Program-made: the position numbers and the translations under genes
Part shown: positions 8,475 through 20,438 of the stretch, in pieces
Layout: each line of letters starts with the position of its first letter
Numbering within the stretch: the first letter of the stretch is position 1
Source of the DNA: an uncultured Clostridia bacterium
Lineage (GTDB): Bacteria; Bacillota; Clostridia; TANB77; CAG-508
Reading direction: 5' to 3'
Length of the DNA: 64,000 nt
Assembly (NCBI GenBank): GCA_944392805.1
Contig: CALXXZ010000007.1
Span: 1 to 64,000 of the forward strand
Notes under the pieces: model-generated
The model's database searches: none
Told to the model about the DNA's origin: nothing
The model's input: the letters and a program-made list of their open reading frames with translations, nothing else

Positions 8475-8491
8475 TGTGAACTTTTTGTGAA
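8475..8491 (+). promoter_or_regulatory. Tandem TGTGAA-N5-TGTGAA motif upstream of groESL
   Basis: TGTGAA occurs at 8475-8480 and 8486-8491, 11 bases start to start, that is one helical turn, ending 15 bases before the -35 box. The same arrangement stands upstream of htrA at 23154-23170 on the opposite strand. A possible activator or stress-regulator site. Confidence 0.4.
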
Positions 8492-8506
8492 AATTAAATA
8501 AAACTA

Positions 8507-8535
8507 TTGACAATATAAAAAAATGGGTATATATT
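8507..8535 (+). promoter_or_regulatory. Promoter for groES-groEL
   Basis: TTGACA (8507-8512) and TATATT (8530-8535) with a 17-base spacer lie immediately upstream of the CIRCE element. Confidence 0.9.
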
Positions 8536-8536
8536 A

Positions 8537-8563
8537 TTAGCAGTCAAACACGAAGAGTGCTAA
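8537..8563 (+). promoter_or_regulatory. CIRCE operator (HrcA binding site)
   Basis: TTAGCAGTC, nine bases, then GAGTGCTAA. This matches the CIRCE inverted repeat with one mismatch in the left arm. It covers the expected transcription start, so HrcA bound here would block initiation of groESL. hrcA itself is not in the window. Confidence 0.95.
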
Positions 8564-10519
<1,956 letters not shown>

Positions 10520-10537
10520 TAACTAATAGTACAAAAT

Positions 10538-10566
10538 TTGACAAAAATTAGGAAATGTGATATAAT
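10538..10566 (+). promoter_or_regulatory. Consensus promoter for a small orphan ORF
   Basis: TTGACA (10538-10543), a 17-base spacer and TATAAT (10561-10566): both boxes match the sigma-A consensus perfectly. Confidence 0.88.
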
Positions 10567-10605
10567 TAAATTTGCAAATGATAAATTTCACAGGAGGTAA
10601 ATGAC

Positions 10606-10779
10606 ATGACAGATGAGCAAAAGGAACTGTGGGAACTTCCAGGTTGGAAGTTAAACAAGCTAAGAACTGCGACCTGTGCGGTTGCAGAATTATGGGAAAA
10701 TCTTCAAATAGGAGCAAAAGCTACTATTCGAAGAGATATTACAGGAAATATAATTTCCTGTACAATATCTGGCATGTAA
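10606..10779 (+). CDS. Small protein of unknown function (57 aa)
   Basis: The ORF reads MTDEQKELWELPGWKLNK and onward to IISCTISGM. It has a perfect AGGAGGT site (10592-10598), an ideal promoter and an intrinsic terminator just after the stop, so it is a self-contained transcription unit. There is no membrane segment or signal peptide; it has two Trp-containing helices (ELWELPGW, VAELWENL) and two cysteines. Its codon use (CTG, GCG, ACC) is less AT-biased than the groEL and alaS genes beside it. I do not recognise a family. The signals support expression, though a regulatory RNA with a chance frame is a lesser possibility. Confidence 0.65.
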   Translation: MTDEQKELWELPGWKLNKLRTATCAVAELWENLQIGAKATIRRDITGNIISCTISGM

Positions 10780-10785
10780 AAGATG

Positions 10786-10812
10786 ACGCACGTTGAATGA
10801 CGTGCGTTTTTC
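10786..10812 (+). terminator. Intrinsic terminator
   Basis: ACGCACG (10786-10792) pairs with CGTGCGT (10801-10807), then TTTTTCT. It ends the small ORF and possibly groESL readthrough transcripts. Confidence 0.88.
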
Positions 10813-10834
10813 TATGTAAAAAAACTAAAAATAC

Positions 10835-10863
10835 TTGATTTTCGAGGGAAAATAAAGTATAAT
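10835..10863 (+). promoter_or_regulatory. Promoter for alaS
   Basis: TTGATT (10835-10840) and TATAAT (10858-10863) with a 17-base spacer. The leader holds a small AAAGGG/CCCTTT hairpin (about 10878-10897). No T-box sequence is seen. Confidence 0.75.
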
Positions 10864-10914
10864 CATATACAGCTAAAAAAGGGAGAAAGTCCCCTTTAGA
10901 ACGGGAGGAATGAA

Positions 10915-12669
10915 ATGAAAGCAATAGAAATAAGAAACAGATATCTAAACTTTTTTAAAAAACATGGACATACTGTGATACCATCAGCACCAATAATACC
11001 TGAAAATGATCCATCAGTATTATTTACGACAGCAGGAATGCAACCACTAGTACCATATCTATTAGGAGAAAAGCACCCAGCAGGAACACGTTTAACAGAC
11101 TATCAAAAATGTGTAAGAACAAATGATATAGAAGAAGTAGGAGATAATAGACATTTAACATATTTTGAAATGTTAGGAAACTGGTCATTAGGAGATTATT
11201 TTAAAGAAGAATCAATAAAAATGAGTTTTGACTTTTTAACACAGGAATTAAATATACCTGTAGAAAAAATATCAGTAACATGTTTTGCAGGAGATGAAGA
11301 TTGTCCAAGAGATGAAGTAACAGCTGAATGTTGGAAAAAAGTAGGAATACCAGAAGAAAGAATATATTATTTTGGAAAAGATGACAATTGGTGGATAGCA
11401 GGAGAAGAAGGACCATGTGGACCTGATACAGAAATGTTTTATGATACAGGAAAACCAAAATGTTCAGAAAACTGTAATCCATCATGTGGTTGTGGTAAAT
11501 ATGTAGAAATATGGAATAATGTATTTATGGAATTCTTTAAAGGTAAAGACGGAAAATATACAAAATTAGCACAACATAATGTTGATACAGGATTAGGACT
11601 AGAAAGAATGGCAATGTTATTACAAGGAAAAGAAACACCATTTGACACAGAAATTTTTAAACCTGTAATGGACAAATTAGTAGAATTACAAAAAGTAGAT
11701 AGTATTGTAAGTAGAAGAATAATAGCAGAACATTTACGTTCAAGTATGATGATAATATGTGATGGAGGCAGACCAAGTAATATAGACAGAGGATATATTT
11801 TAAGAAGATTAATTCGTAGAATGATAAGACATATGAACAAACTTCAAATAGCATTAGACGAATTATCAACATTAATAGACATAAATGTGGAAAATTTAAA
11901 AGAAATGTATCCAGCACTTGAAACAAACAAAGAAACAATAAAAACAGTAATGTTAGAAGAAAAAGATAAATTTGTAAAAACTTTAACAAAAGGTGAAAAA
12001 GAATTCTTTAAAGAAATGGAAATTGTTAAACAACAAGGAAAAGACATGTTAGATGGAAAAATGGTATTTAGACTATATGATACTTATGGGTTCCCACCAG
12101 AAGTAACTGAAGAATTAGCAACAGAAAATGGAATGAAAATAGATAAAAAAGAATTCGAAAGACTATTTAAAGAACACCAAGAAAAATCAAGAGCAGGAGC
12201 AGAACAAAAATTTAAAGGTGGACTTGCTTCAACAGGAGAAATGGAAACAAAATACCATACAGCAACACACTTACTAAATGCAGCATTAAAAGTAGTTCTA
12301 GGTTCACATGTGCATCAAAGAGGAAGTAATATAACTGCAGAAAGAATGAGATTTGACTTTTCTCATCCTGCAAAAATGACTGATGAAGAAAAACAAAAAA
12401 CAGAGGAATTGGTAAATAAATGGATATCTGATGCAATTCCAGTAGAACATTTAGAAATGAAAAAAGATGAAGCAATAAGATTAGGTGCAGAAGCAATGTT
12501 TATAGAAAAATATGGAGATATAGTTTCTGTATATAAAATTGGAGATGTATCATTAGAATTATGTGGAGGACCTCATGTTACAAATACATCAGAATTAGGA
12601 CATTTCAAAATAAAGAAAGAAGAATCAAGCTCATCAGGAATTCGTAGAATTAAAGCAATTCTTGAATAA
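10915..12669 (+). CDS. alaS: Alanyl-tRNA synthetase, short form lacking the C-Ala domain
   Basis: This class II synthetase charges tRNA-Ala. The 584 residues include the catalytic core (MKAIEIRNRYLNFFKKHGH start, TTAGMQPLVPYL, FEMLGNWSLGDYF, GLGLERM), the tRNA-recognition region and the SecY-associated editing domain. That domain carries the zinc-type HTATHLLNAAL motif and CGGPHVTNTSELG, and ends at SSSGIRRIKAI. Full bacterial AlaRS has about 870 residues: the following DHHA1/C-Ala dimerisation part is absent. The stop codon is followed within 31 bases by the next gene, so this does not look like a recent frameshift. The long stretch between core and editing domain is also compressed. Confidence 0.92.
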   Translation: MKAIEIRNRYLNFFKKHGHTVIPSAPIIPENDPSVLFTTAGMQPLVPYLLGEKHPAGTRLTDYQKCVRTNDIEEVGDNRHLTYFEMLGNWSLGDYFKEESIKMSFDFLTQELNIPVEKISVTCFAGDEDCPRDEVTAECWKKVGIPEERIYYFGKDDNWWIAGEEGPCGPDTEMFYDTGKPKCSENCNPSCGCGKYVEIWNNVFMEFFKGKDGKYTKLAQHNVDTGLGLERMAMLLQGKETPFDTEIFKPVMDKLVELQKVDSIVSRRIIAEHLRSSMMIICDGGRPSNIDRGYILRRLIRRMIRHMNKLQIALDELSTLIDINVENLKEMYPALETNKETIKTVMLEEKDKFVKTLTKGEKEFFKEMEIVKQQGKDMLDGKMVFRLYDTYGFPPEVTEELATENGMKIDKKEFERLFKEHQEKSRAGAEQKFKGGLASTGEMETKYHTATHLLNAALKVVLGSHVHQRGSNITAERMRFDFSHPAKMTDEEKQKTEELVNKWISDAIPVEHLEMKKDEAIRLGAEAMFIEKYGDIVSVYKIGDVSLELCGGPHVTNTSELGHFKIKKEESSSSGIRRIKAILE

Positions 12670-12700
12670 ATTTAAACAATATTTGAAAAAGGAGAAAAGC

Positions 12701-13048
12701 ATGAAAGAAGATTGTATTTTTTGTAAGATTATAAAAGGAGAAATTCCATCAAGTAAAGTATATGAAGATGAAGAAATATTAGCATTTAATGATATAAATC
12801 CAGCAGCACCAATACATGTATTAGTAATACCAAAAAAACACATTGAATCACTTGCTCATATGGAAGAAGGGGACGAAAAAATAGTAGGAAAGATATATAA
12901 AGTCATCAATGATATAGCAGAAAAACAAGGATTCAAAGAAAAAGGATATAGAGTAATCGTAAATTGTGGTAAAGATGGAGGACAAGAAGTAGGACATTTA
13001 CATTTTCATTTATTAGCTGGAACTCAATTTGGAGAAAAAATAGTCTAA
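12701..13048 (+). CDS. HIT-family nucleotide hydrolase (HinT-like)
   Basis: This 115-aa histidine-triad protein is likely a purine nucleoside phosphoramidase of the HinT branch. It starts CIFCKIIKGEIPSSKVYED, has the HVLVIPKKHI strand and ends with the triad HLHFHLL. I chose the ATG at 12701, with AAAGGAG upstream, over a TTG at 12662 that overlaps alaS and has no site. It probably shares the alaS transcript. HinT hydrolyses aminoacyl-AMP made by synthetases, which fits its place beside alaS, but this link is inference. Confidence 0.93.
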   Translation: MKEDCIFCKIIKGEIPSSKVYEDEEILAFNDINPAAPIHVLVIPKKHIESLAHMEEGDEKIVGKIYKVINDIAEKQGFKEKGYRVIVNCGKDGGQEVGHLHFHLLAGTQFGEKIV

Positions 13049-13052
13049 AACT

Positions 13053-13082
13053 ATACCATTTTTTATAAAAATATGGTATAAT
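13053..13082 (+). promoter_or_regulatory. Palindrome overlapping the sortase -10 region
   Basis: ATACCAT (13053-13059) and ATGGTAT (13073-13079) are inverted copies 13 bases apart. The right arm overlaps an extended -10 (TGGTATAAT, 13074-13082). There is no good -35 box. It could be an operator or the hairpin end of the HIT transcript. Confidence 0.4.
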
Positions 13083-13115
13083 ATAGATATATGGTCAAAT
13101 GAGGAGGGAGTTAAT

Positions 13116-13790
13116 ATGAATAGTAAATATAGTAATGTATTAACAGTATTATTAGTAATTATTATAATAGCGATAATAGGAATAATAGGCTTTTTAGGAT
13201 ATAGATTTTATAAAAGTTCTACATTAAAAAATAATTCAGAAGACTTTGTAGACTCATTTTTAAATGATTCAGATAAAGGTTCAGAAGAAGAAAATACAAA
13301 TACAGATACAGGAGATGGAGAATTTCAAGGTGTAGAAGGAGGAGACAATACAGGTAATGTAGGAGGTTCAACTCCAGATGCTCCTAAATTTAATGGATAT
13401 ACAGTAGCAGGTTCAATAGAAATACCTGCAACGAACTTAAAATCTCCAATTATTGCAAGAGCAGAATACTCAAAATCAGCTTTAGAAAATGCAATAGTAG
13501 AAATATATGGACCAGGACTAAATCAAGTAGGAAATACAACATTAGCAGGACATAATTATAGAAATGGAAATTTCTTTTCAAATAACAAAAAATTAAACAT
13601 AGGAGATAAAATATACATAACAGACTTAGAGGGAAATAGAAAAGCATATACAATCTATAATAAATATGAAGCACCAGATAATGAATCAGATTATATGACA
13701 AGAGATACACAAGGAGCAGTAGAAATATCATTATCAACATGTACAGATGACTCAAAAGCAAGATTAATAATTTGGGCAAGAGCAGATTAA
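13116..13790 (+). CDS. Sortase (class D-like transpeptidase)
   Basis: Sortases cleave a sorting motif and join proteins to the cell wall. This 224-aa enzyme has an N-terminal membrane anchor (about 9-30), an acidic Gly/Asn/Thr linker (about 35-85) and a catalytic domain. The catalytic residues are H146 in TLAGHNYRNG, C209 in LSTC and R222 in IIWAR, with the spacing seen in sortases. Overall pattern fits class D or a related clostridial class; the class call is uncertain. No substrate with an LPxTG-type tail is encoded nearby. It has its own upstream signals and a GAGGAGGGAG site. Confidence 0.87.
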   Translation: MNSKYSNVLTVLLVIIIIAIIGIIGFLGYRFYKSSTLKNNSEDFVDSFLNDSDKGSEEENTNTDTGDGEFQGVEGGDNTGNVGGSTPDAPKFNGYTVAGSIEIPATNLKSPIIARAEYSKSALENAIVEIYGPGLNQVGNTTLAGHNYRNGNFFSNNKKLNIGDKIYITDLEGNRKAYTIYNKYEAPDNESDYMTRDTQGAVEISLSTCTDDSKARLIIWARAD

Positions 13791-13804
13791 TTAAAAATGA
13801 AAAA

Positions 13805-15857
<2,053 letters not shown>

Positions 15858-15879
15858 ATAAATTTTTAAGGAGAAAATT

Positions 15880-16128
15880 ATGGATGGATATACTTTTGAA
15901 GATATGTGGTTAGACTTAAAAAATGGTTATCAAATATATTATACTTATGTACGAAATAGATATGTTTTATTTAAAACAGCAGAAAATTGTTATACACAAA
16001 AATTATTGACAGATGACCCTAAAAATCCTCAACCAAGAATGACAATGCTAACATTAAAAAGAGTTAAAGAAATCTTCCCACACATGGAAGATATAGAATA
16101 TAAAGTAGGAATATTTGAGCAAGAATAA
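15880..16128 (+). CDS. Conserved-looking small protein, function unknown (82 aa)
   Basis: The protein begins MDGYTFEDMWLDLKNGYQIY. It is soluble, rich in Tyr and charged residues, and has no signal peptide or membrane segment. A YIYYTYVRNRYVLFK-like strand pair and a helical MTMLTLKRVKEIFPHMED segment suggest a small alpha/beta fold. AAGGAG precedes the ATG, and it follows ligA by 22 bases, so it is probably co-transcribed with the ligase. A palindromic repeat separates it from folD. I do not recognise a family. Confidence 0.7.
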   Translation: MDGYTFEDMWLDLKNGYQIYYTYVRNRYVLFKTAENCYTQKLLTDDPKNPQPRMTMLTLKRVKEIFPHMEDIEYKVGIFEQE

Positions 16129-16133
16129 AATTT

Positions 16134-16163
16134 TGGGAAAAAAGGGGACAGTCCCCAAATTAT
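16134..16163 (+). repeat. Palindromic GGGGACAGTCCCC repeat, copy 3
   Basis: GGGAAAAAAGGGGACAGTCC continues to CCAAATTATCC. It is one unit of the GGGAAAAAA-GGGGACAGTCCCC-AAATTTCCC type, in the gap between the 82-aa ORF and folD. Confidence 0.85.
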
Positions 16164-16189
16164 CCTAAATTTATTAGAAGGAGAAAAAA

Positions 16190-17026
16190 ATGGCTACAAT
16201 AATAGATGGAAAAAAATTAGCACAAGAAATTAGAGCAAAATTGAAAATAGAATGTGAAGAATTAAAACAAAAAGGAATAGTACCAAAATTAGCAGTAATA
16301 ATGGTAGGAGATGATAAAGCATCACAAGTATATGTACGCAATAAAAGTAAAGCATGTAATGAAATTGGAATTGAATTCGAAGAATATTTGTTAGATGAAA
16401 ATATAAAACAAAATGAACTAATAGAATTAATAGGAAAATTAAATAAAGACACAAGTATAAAAGGAATATTATTACAAAGTCCAATTCCAAAAGGATTAGA
16501 TATAAATGAAGCATTTAGAACAATTGCACCAGAAAAAGATGTAGATGGATTTAATCCTGTAAATGTAGGAAAACTATGTTTAAATCAAGATACATTTGTA
16601 TCATGTACACCATATGGGATAATGAAAATGTTTGAAGCATATAATATTGACTTAGAAGGCAAAAATGTAGTAATATTAGGAAGAAGTAATATAGTTGGAA
16701 AACCATTAATACAATGTTGTTTAAATAAAAATGCAACAGTAACAGTATGTCATTCAAAAACAAAAAATTTAGAAGAATATACTAAAAGAGCTGATGTAGT
16801 AATTTCAGCAATAGGAAAATCAAAATTTGTAACAGAAGATATGGTAAAAAAAGATGTAATTATTATAGATGTTGGAATAAACAGAGGAGAAGATGGAAAA
16901 TTAACAGGTGATGTTGATTTCGAAAATGTTAGTCAAAAAGCTAGCTTCATAACACCAGTTCCAGGGGGAGTGGGACCGATGACAATAGCTATGTTAATGA
17001 ATAATGTAATAAAAGCAAGTAAATAA
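16190..17026 (+). CDS. folD: Bifunctional methylene-THF dehydrogenase/methenyl-THF cyclohydrolase
   Basis: FolD interconverts 5,10-methylene-, methenyl- and 10-formyl-tetrahydrofolate, feeding purine, fMet and one-carbon metabolism. The 278 aa match the family length. Motifs: QVYVRNKSKACNEIGIE with the catalytic YxxxK, GILLQSPIPKGLD, the NADP Rossmann loop VILGRSNIVGKPL, and the C-terminal TPVPGGVGPMTIAML. GAAGGAG precedes the ATG. A terminator follows directly. Confidence 0.97.
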   Translation: MATIIDGKKLAQEIRAKLKIECEELKQKGIVPKLAVIMVGDDKASQVYVRNKSKACNEIGIEFEEYLLDENIKQNELIELIGKLNKDTSIKGILLQSPIPKGLDINEAFRTIAPEKDVDGFNPVNVGKLCLNQDTFVSCTPYGIMKMFEAYNIDLEGKNVVILGRSNIVGKPLIQCCLNKNATVTVCHSKTKNLEEYTKRADVVISAIGKSKFVTEDMVKKDVIIIDVGINRGEDGKLTGDVDFENVSQKASFITPVPGGVGPMTIAMLMNNVIKASK

Positions 17027-17035
17027 AAAATAGGG

Positions 17036-17076
17036 GGACCGTATGTTTGCAAAGGCAAGCATAGTTGGTCCTTTTT
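17036..17076 (+). terminator. Intrinsic terminator after folD
   Basis: GGACC (17036-17040) with GGTCC (17067-17071), TATG with CATA and TTGC with GCAA form a long interrupted stem, then TTTTTG. It ends 16 bases before the dprA start. Confidence 0.8.
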
Positions 17077-17091
17077 GTATGGAGGGAAAAT

Positions 17092-17745
17092 ATGATTATT
17101 GAAGAATTAAAAATTACAGATGATGAATATCCACAAAATTTAAGAGAAATATATGATTCACCAAGATCAATTTATGTATTAGGAAATAAAGAAATATTAA
17201 ATCAAACTGGAATTGCAATTGTTGGAAGTAGAGATGCTACACAATATGGAAAAAAGATATCATCCCAAATAGCTAAAGAACTAGCCGAAAAAGGAATTAA
17301 TATAATAAGTGGTCTAGCAATTGGAATTGATGAATATGCACATATAGGAACATTGCAACAAAATAAAGGAAAAACAATAGCAGTATTAGGAAGCGGGCTA
17401 GATCAACTTTATCCAAAAGAAAATATAGAATTAGCAAGAAGAATTATTAAATCAGGAGGATGTATAATTTCTGAATACCCTATTGGAACAAAACCTGATA
17501 AGAAAAATTTTCCTCAGAGAAATAGAATAATAAGTGCAATTTCACAAGGAATTTTAATTGTAGAATCGGCTGAGAAAAGTGGAGCATTAATAACTGCTGA
17601 GTTTGGATTAGAACATGGAAAAGAAATTTTTGCAGTTCCAGGAGATATTACCAAAAAACAAAGTAAAGGTTGCAATTTATTAATTAGAGATGGAGCGAAA
17701 GTTGTACTTTCGAGTCAAGATATATTAGATGAAATTATTTTATGA
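17092..17745 (+). CDS. dprA: DprA/Smf-family protein, minimal Rossmann-only form
   Basis: DprA loads RecA on incoming single-stranded DNA during transformation. This 217-aa protein has the DprA Rossmann core: VGSRDATQYG, ISGLAIGIDEYAH, GSGLDQLYPKEN, EYPIGTKPDKKNFPQRNRII and GALITAEFGLEHG. Usual family members run to about 290-370 aa because of an N-terminal SAM-like and a C-terminal winged-helix domain; both are missing here. I place the start at ATG 17092 (GGAGGG upstream), not at an upstream TTG inside the terminator. With the decayed ComEC remnant in this window, competence may be lost or DprA may have another role. Confidence 0.88.
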   Translation: MIIEELKITDDEYPQNLREIYDSPRSIYVLGNKEILNQTGIAIVGSRDATQYGKKISSQIAKELAEKGINIISGLAIGIDEYAHIGTLQQNKGKTIAVLGSGLDQLYPKENIELARRIIKSGGCIISEYPIGTKPDKKNFPQRNRIISAISQGILIVESAEKSGALITAEFGLEHGKEIFAVPGDITKKQSKGCNLLIRDGAKVVLSSQDILDEIIL

Positions 17746-17761
17746 AAAAATTTTATAAGTC

Positions 17762-17790
17762 TTGAAATTTTAAATTAATATGTGTATACT
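17762..17790 (+). promoter_or_regulatory. Promoter for the DnaB-like ATPase gene
   Basis: TTGAAA (17762-17767) and TATACT (17785-17790) with a 17-base spacer. Confidence 0.75.
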
Positions 17791-17819
17791 GAAATTAGTT
17801 ATAGAAAAGGAGAGAAAAC

Positions 17820-19844
17820 ATGGAAAGTGGAAAAATACAAAAGTTAGTAAATTTAATTGAAAGAATGGAAAGTACAGGGGAAAACAGGGAAGAAGTCGAA
17901 AAAATGAAAGAATTAATCGAAGATGGAAGATATGCTGAGATATTAGAGATTCTTAAACAGATTAATGAAAAAGAAAAAAGACGTAAAGAGGAAAAGAGTA
18001 TTAAGAAGCAAGAAGAATTGAAAGAAGAGCCAGAGGAAGACTATGAAGAAGAAATAGAAGAAGATGATGAGGAAGACTACGAAGAAGAATTAGAAGAAGA
18101 ACCAGAAGAAGACTACGAAGAAGAACCTGAAGAAGACTATGAGGAAGAATTAGAAGAAGAGCCTGAAGAAGAAGATGATGATGATGAAATAGAAGAAGAA
18201 CTGAAAGAAGATAATAATGTAGAAGAAAACCAAGAAGAAGATAGTGAGGATATTAAATATGAAGAACCAGAAGAAGAAGTATATGAATTTGAGCAAAAAA
18301 AAGATGAGCAAAACGAAAGTGTATATCCTGAAAAACTGTCAAATACACAACTAGAAAGAGAATATATAAGTTTATTATTACTAAATCCGAAAGCAATATC
18401 AATGTATTACATTTTAAATCAAGACTGTTTTTTTGAAAGTGATGAATATTTAAATTTATATAAAAGTGTATTATTCACTGAAGGAGAAGCATTTGCGCCA
18501 CAAAGAGCAAAAGATAATTATAATTTTGCTAAAGAAGGACCAGAAACATATGAAACTAAAAGAGCGTTAAAAGAAGAAGCAAAAAGTTTAACAATAGGAA
18601 TTGAAAAAGTTTATGTAGAACTAAGAAAATTATTCGAAATAAGAAAACATTATTTAAGAAACCCAATAAAAGAAACTCAAGAGAAAATAATGGATATAAT
18701 GGAATATGAGTTATATGACATAATGACAATACAAGAAGTAGATGACGCAATAGAGCAAATAACTGTCACACAAAAGTTCAAAAGAGGAGTATTAAGTAAT
18801 AATGTAACAGATTTCTTAATATTAGGAGAAAATAATTTAACATCAGGACTAGAATTACCATTTCCAATATTAAGTAGTGTATTTAAAGGAATACGTAAAG
18901 GAGAGACAATGGCATATGCAATGCCATCAAACTCAGGAAAAAGTAGATTTACAATAAATTTAGCTGCTAATATAGCTTTTATACACAAGAAAAAAGTATT
19001 AATAATTTCAAATGAAATGTCAGAAGAAAAAATGAGGTTATGTTTAATAACAACAGTATTAAATAATAAAAAAATCCAAGAACTACATGGTCAAAAAATA
19101 GAAAAAACAGAAGGAGAAATATTAGAATTCAAATTTAGACCAGATAAAGGTGTAAAAGCAAAACTAGATGAAGATGGATTTATATTAAAAGAAGAAAAAG
19201 AAACTCAAAGAGAATTTGCAAAAAGATTATCAAAAATATCAGAAGAATTTAGAAAAACAATTGAAGTTACAAAATGGTTAGAAAAGCAAATAAAAAATTC
19301 AATAGAATTTGTAAATATAACAAATCATACAAATGACGAACTAGAAAAAGTAATATTAAATTATTATTACAAAGAAAAAATTGAATATGTATTTTATGAT
19401 ACATTAAAAACTGATACAGATAATATAGGAAATGGAGAGGAACTAAAGAAAACTGCTACAATACTTTCAAATTTAGCGCAAAATTTAGATATATTTATAG
19501 CATCATCACTACAATTAATGGAAAGTAATACATTACCGATAAACTTAAATATAAACGATTTAGCTGTAAGTAGAACTGTAAAAGAAGTTTTAGATACATT
19601 ATGTTTAATAAAACAGATACATGCTGAAGATTATAGTAAATATGAATATTCATTAGAAGAAGTAGACACAAAATTTTATGATTTAGAAAAATCAAAAGAT
19701 CCAGATGTAAGATATTATGCATGTGTTGTAGATAAAAACAGAGCAGGTGCAAAACCAAAAGTTCTATTTAGACTAAATTTAGCATATAACATGTGGGAAG
19801 AACTAGGATATTTACGTTTAAAGTCAAACGATGAGGAGGAATAG
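17820..19844 (+). CDS. DnaB-like RecA-fold ATPase with a long acidic N-terminal region
   Basis: The 674-aa protein has three parts. Residues 1-60 are helical and charged. About 65-165 is an extreme Glu/Asp tract with repeats of the EEPEEDYEEE type. From about 175 the protein resembles replicative helicases: a DnaB N-domain-like LEREYISLLLLNPKAI segment, then a RecA-fold core with Walker A PSNSGKS (369-375), ISNEMSEEKM, a Walker B-like VFYDTLKTD and a C-terminal DKNRAGAKPKVLFRL, the position of the DnaB KNRxGxxG finger. The Walker A is atypical. It could be a divergent helicase or a loader-like ATPase; it is not a standard DnaB. Its stop codon abuts the rdgB start. Confidence 0.72.
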   Translation: MESGKIQKLVNLIERMESTGENREEVEKMKELIEDGRYAEILEILKQINEKEKRRKEEKSIKKQEELKEEPEEDYEEEIEEDDEEDYEEELEEEPEEDYEEEPEEDYEEELEEEPEEEDDDDEIEEELKEDNNVEENQEEDSEDIKYEEPEEEVYEFEQKKDEQNESVYPEKLSNTQLEREYISLLLLNPKAISMYYILNQDCFFESDEYLNLYKSVLFTEGEAFAPQRAKDNYNFAKEGPETYETKRALKEEAKSLTIGIEKVYVELRKLFEIRKHYLRNPIKETQEKIMDIMEYELYDIMTIQEVDDAIEQITVTQKFKRGVLSNNVTDFLILGENNLTSGLELPFPILSSVFKGIRKGETMAYAMPSNSGKSRFTINLAANIAFIHKKKVLIISNEMSEEKMRLCLITTVLNNKKIQELHGQKIEKTEGEILEFKFRPDKGVKAKLDEDGFILKEEKETQREFAKRLSKISEEFRKTIEVTKWLEKQIKNSIEFVNITNHTNDELEKVILNYYYKEKIEYVFYDTLKTDTDNIGNGEELKKTATILSNLAQNLDIFIASSLQLMESNTLPINLNINDLAVSRTVKEVLDTLCLIKQIHAEDYSKYEYSLEEVDTKFYDLEKSKDPDVRYYACVVDKNRAGAKPKVLFRLNLAYNMWEELGYLRLKSNDEEE

Positions 19845-20417
19845 ATGAAAAACGAAATAGTAATGGCTTCAGGAAATCAAGGAAAAATAAAAGAAGCACA
19901 GGAAATATTAAATCAATATAAAATAATTCCTATGAAAGAACTTGGAATAGAAATAGATGTTGAAGAAGATCAAGATACTTTTGTAGGAAATGCAACTAAA
20001 AAAGCAGAGACAATTGCAAAACAATTAAAAGGAAAAAAATGTTTAGCAGATGATTCTGGAATTGAGATAGAATATCTAAATGGATTTCCTGGGGTATATA
20101 CTAAAAGATGGCATGAAGGAACAGATAGAGAAAGAAATTTAGCAATTATAAAAAAAATGGAAGGAGTACCAAAAGAAAATAGAAAAATTAAATTTGTAAC
20201 AGCAATGGCAATTTCTGATGGCAAAAATACTATTTCAGTTGAAGCATCTATAAATGGATATGTTTCAGAAAATGTTAGAGGAGAAAATGGATTTGGATTT
20301 GATGAAATATTTGAATTAGATAATGGAAAAACACTTGCAGAGTTGACACAAAATGAGAAAAATCAAATTAGTGCAAGAAAAAAAGCATTGGAAATGCTAA
20401 AAGAAAAAATGATTTAA
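19845..20417 (+). CDS. rdgB: XTP/dITP diphosphatase (RdgB/HAM1 family)
   Basis: This housecleaning enzyme hydrolyses non-canonical purine triphosphates (XTP, ITP, dITP) to monophosphates. The 190-aa protein has the substrate-binding SGNQGKIKEAQ start, the acidic ADDSGIEIEYLNGFPGVYTKRW motif, GENGFGFDEIF and the C-terminal SARKKALE. The ATG follows the previous stop codon without a gap, and GAGGAGG lies inside the end of the helicase-like gene, so translation is coupled. Confidence 0.95.
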   Translation: MKNEIVMASGNQGKIKEAQEILNQYKIIPMKELGIEIDVEEDQDTFVGNATKKAETIAKQLKGKKCLADDSGIEIEYLNGFPGVYTKRWHEGTDRERNLAIIKKMEGVPKENRKIKFVTAMAISDGKNTISVEASINGYVSENVRGENGFGFDEIFELDNGKTLAELTQNEKNQISARKKALEMLKEKMI

Positions 20418-20438
20418 TATCGTTCTAATACAACCCTT

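Noticed and set aside
10864..10914. T-box riboswitch in front of alaS
   Set aside because: The leader is only about 50 bases and lacks the T-box AGGGTGG motif and specifier stem; only a small hairpin is present.
12662..12700. TTG start extending the HIT protein upstream
   Set aside because: It overlaps the alaS stop, has no ribosome site and adds residues not found in the family; ATG 12701 has AAAGGAG.
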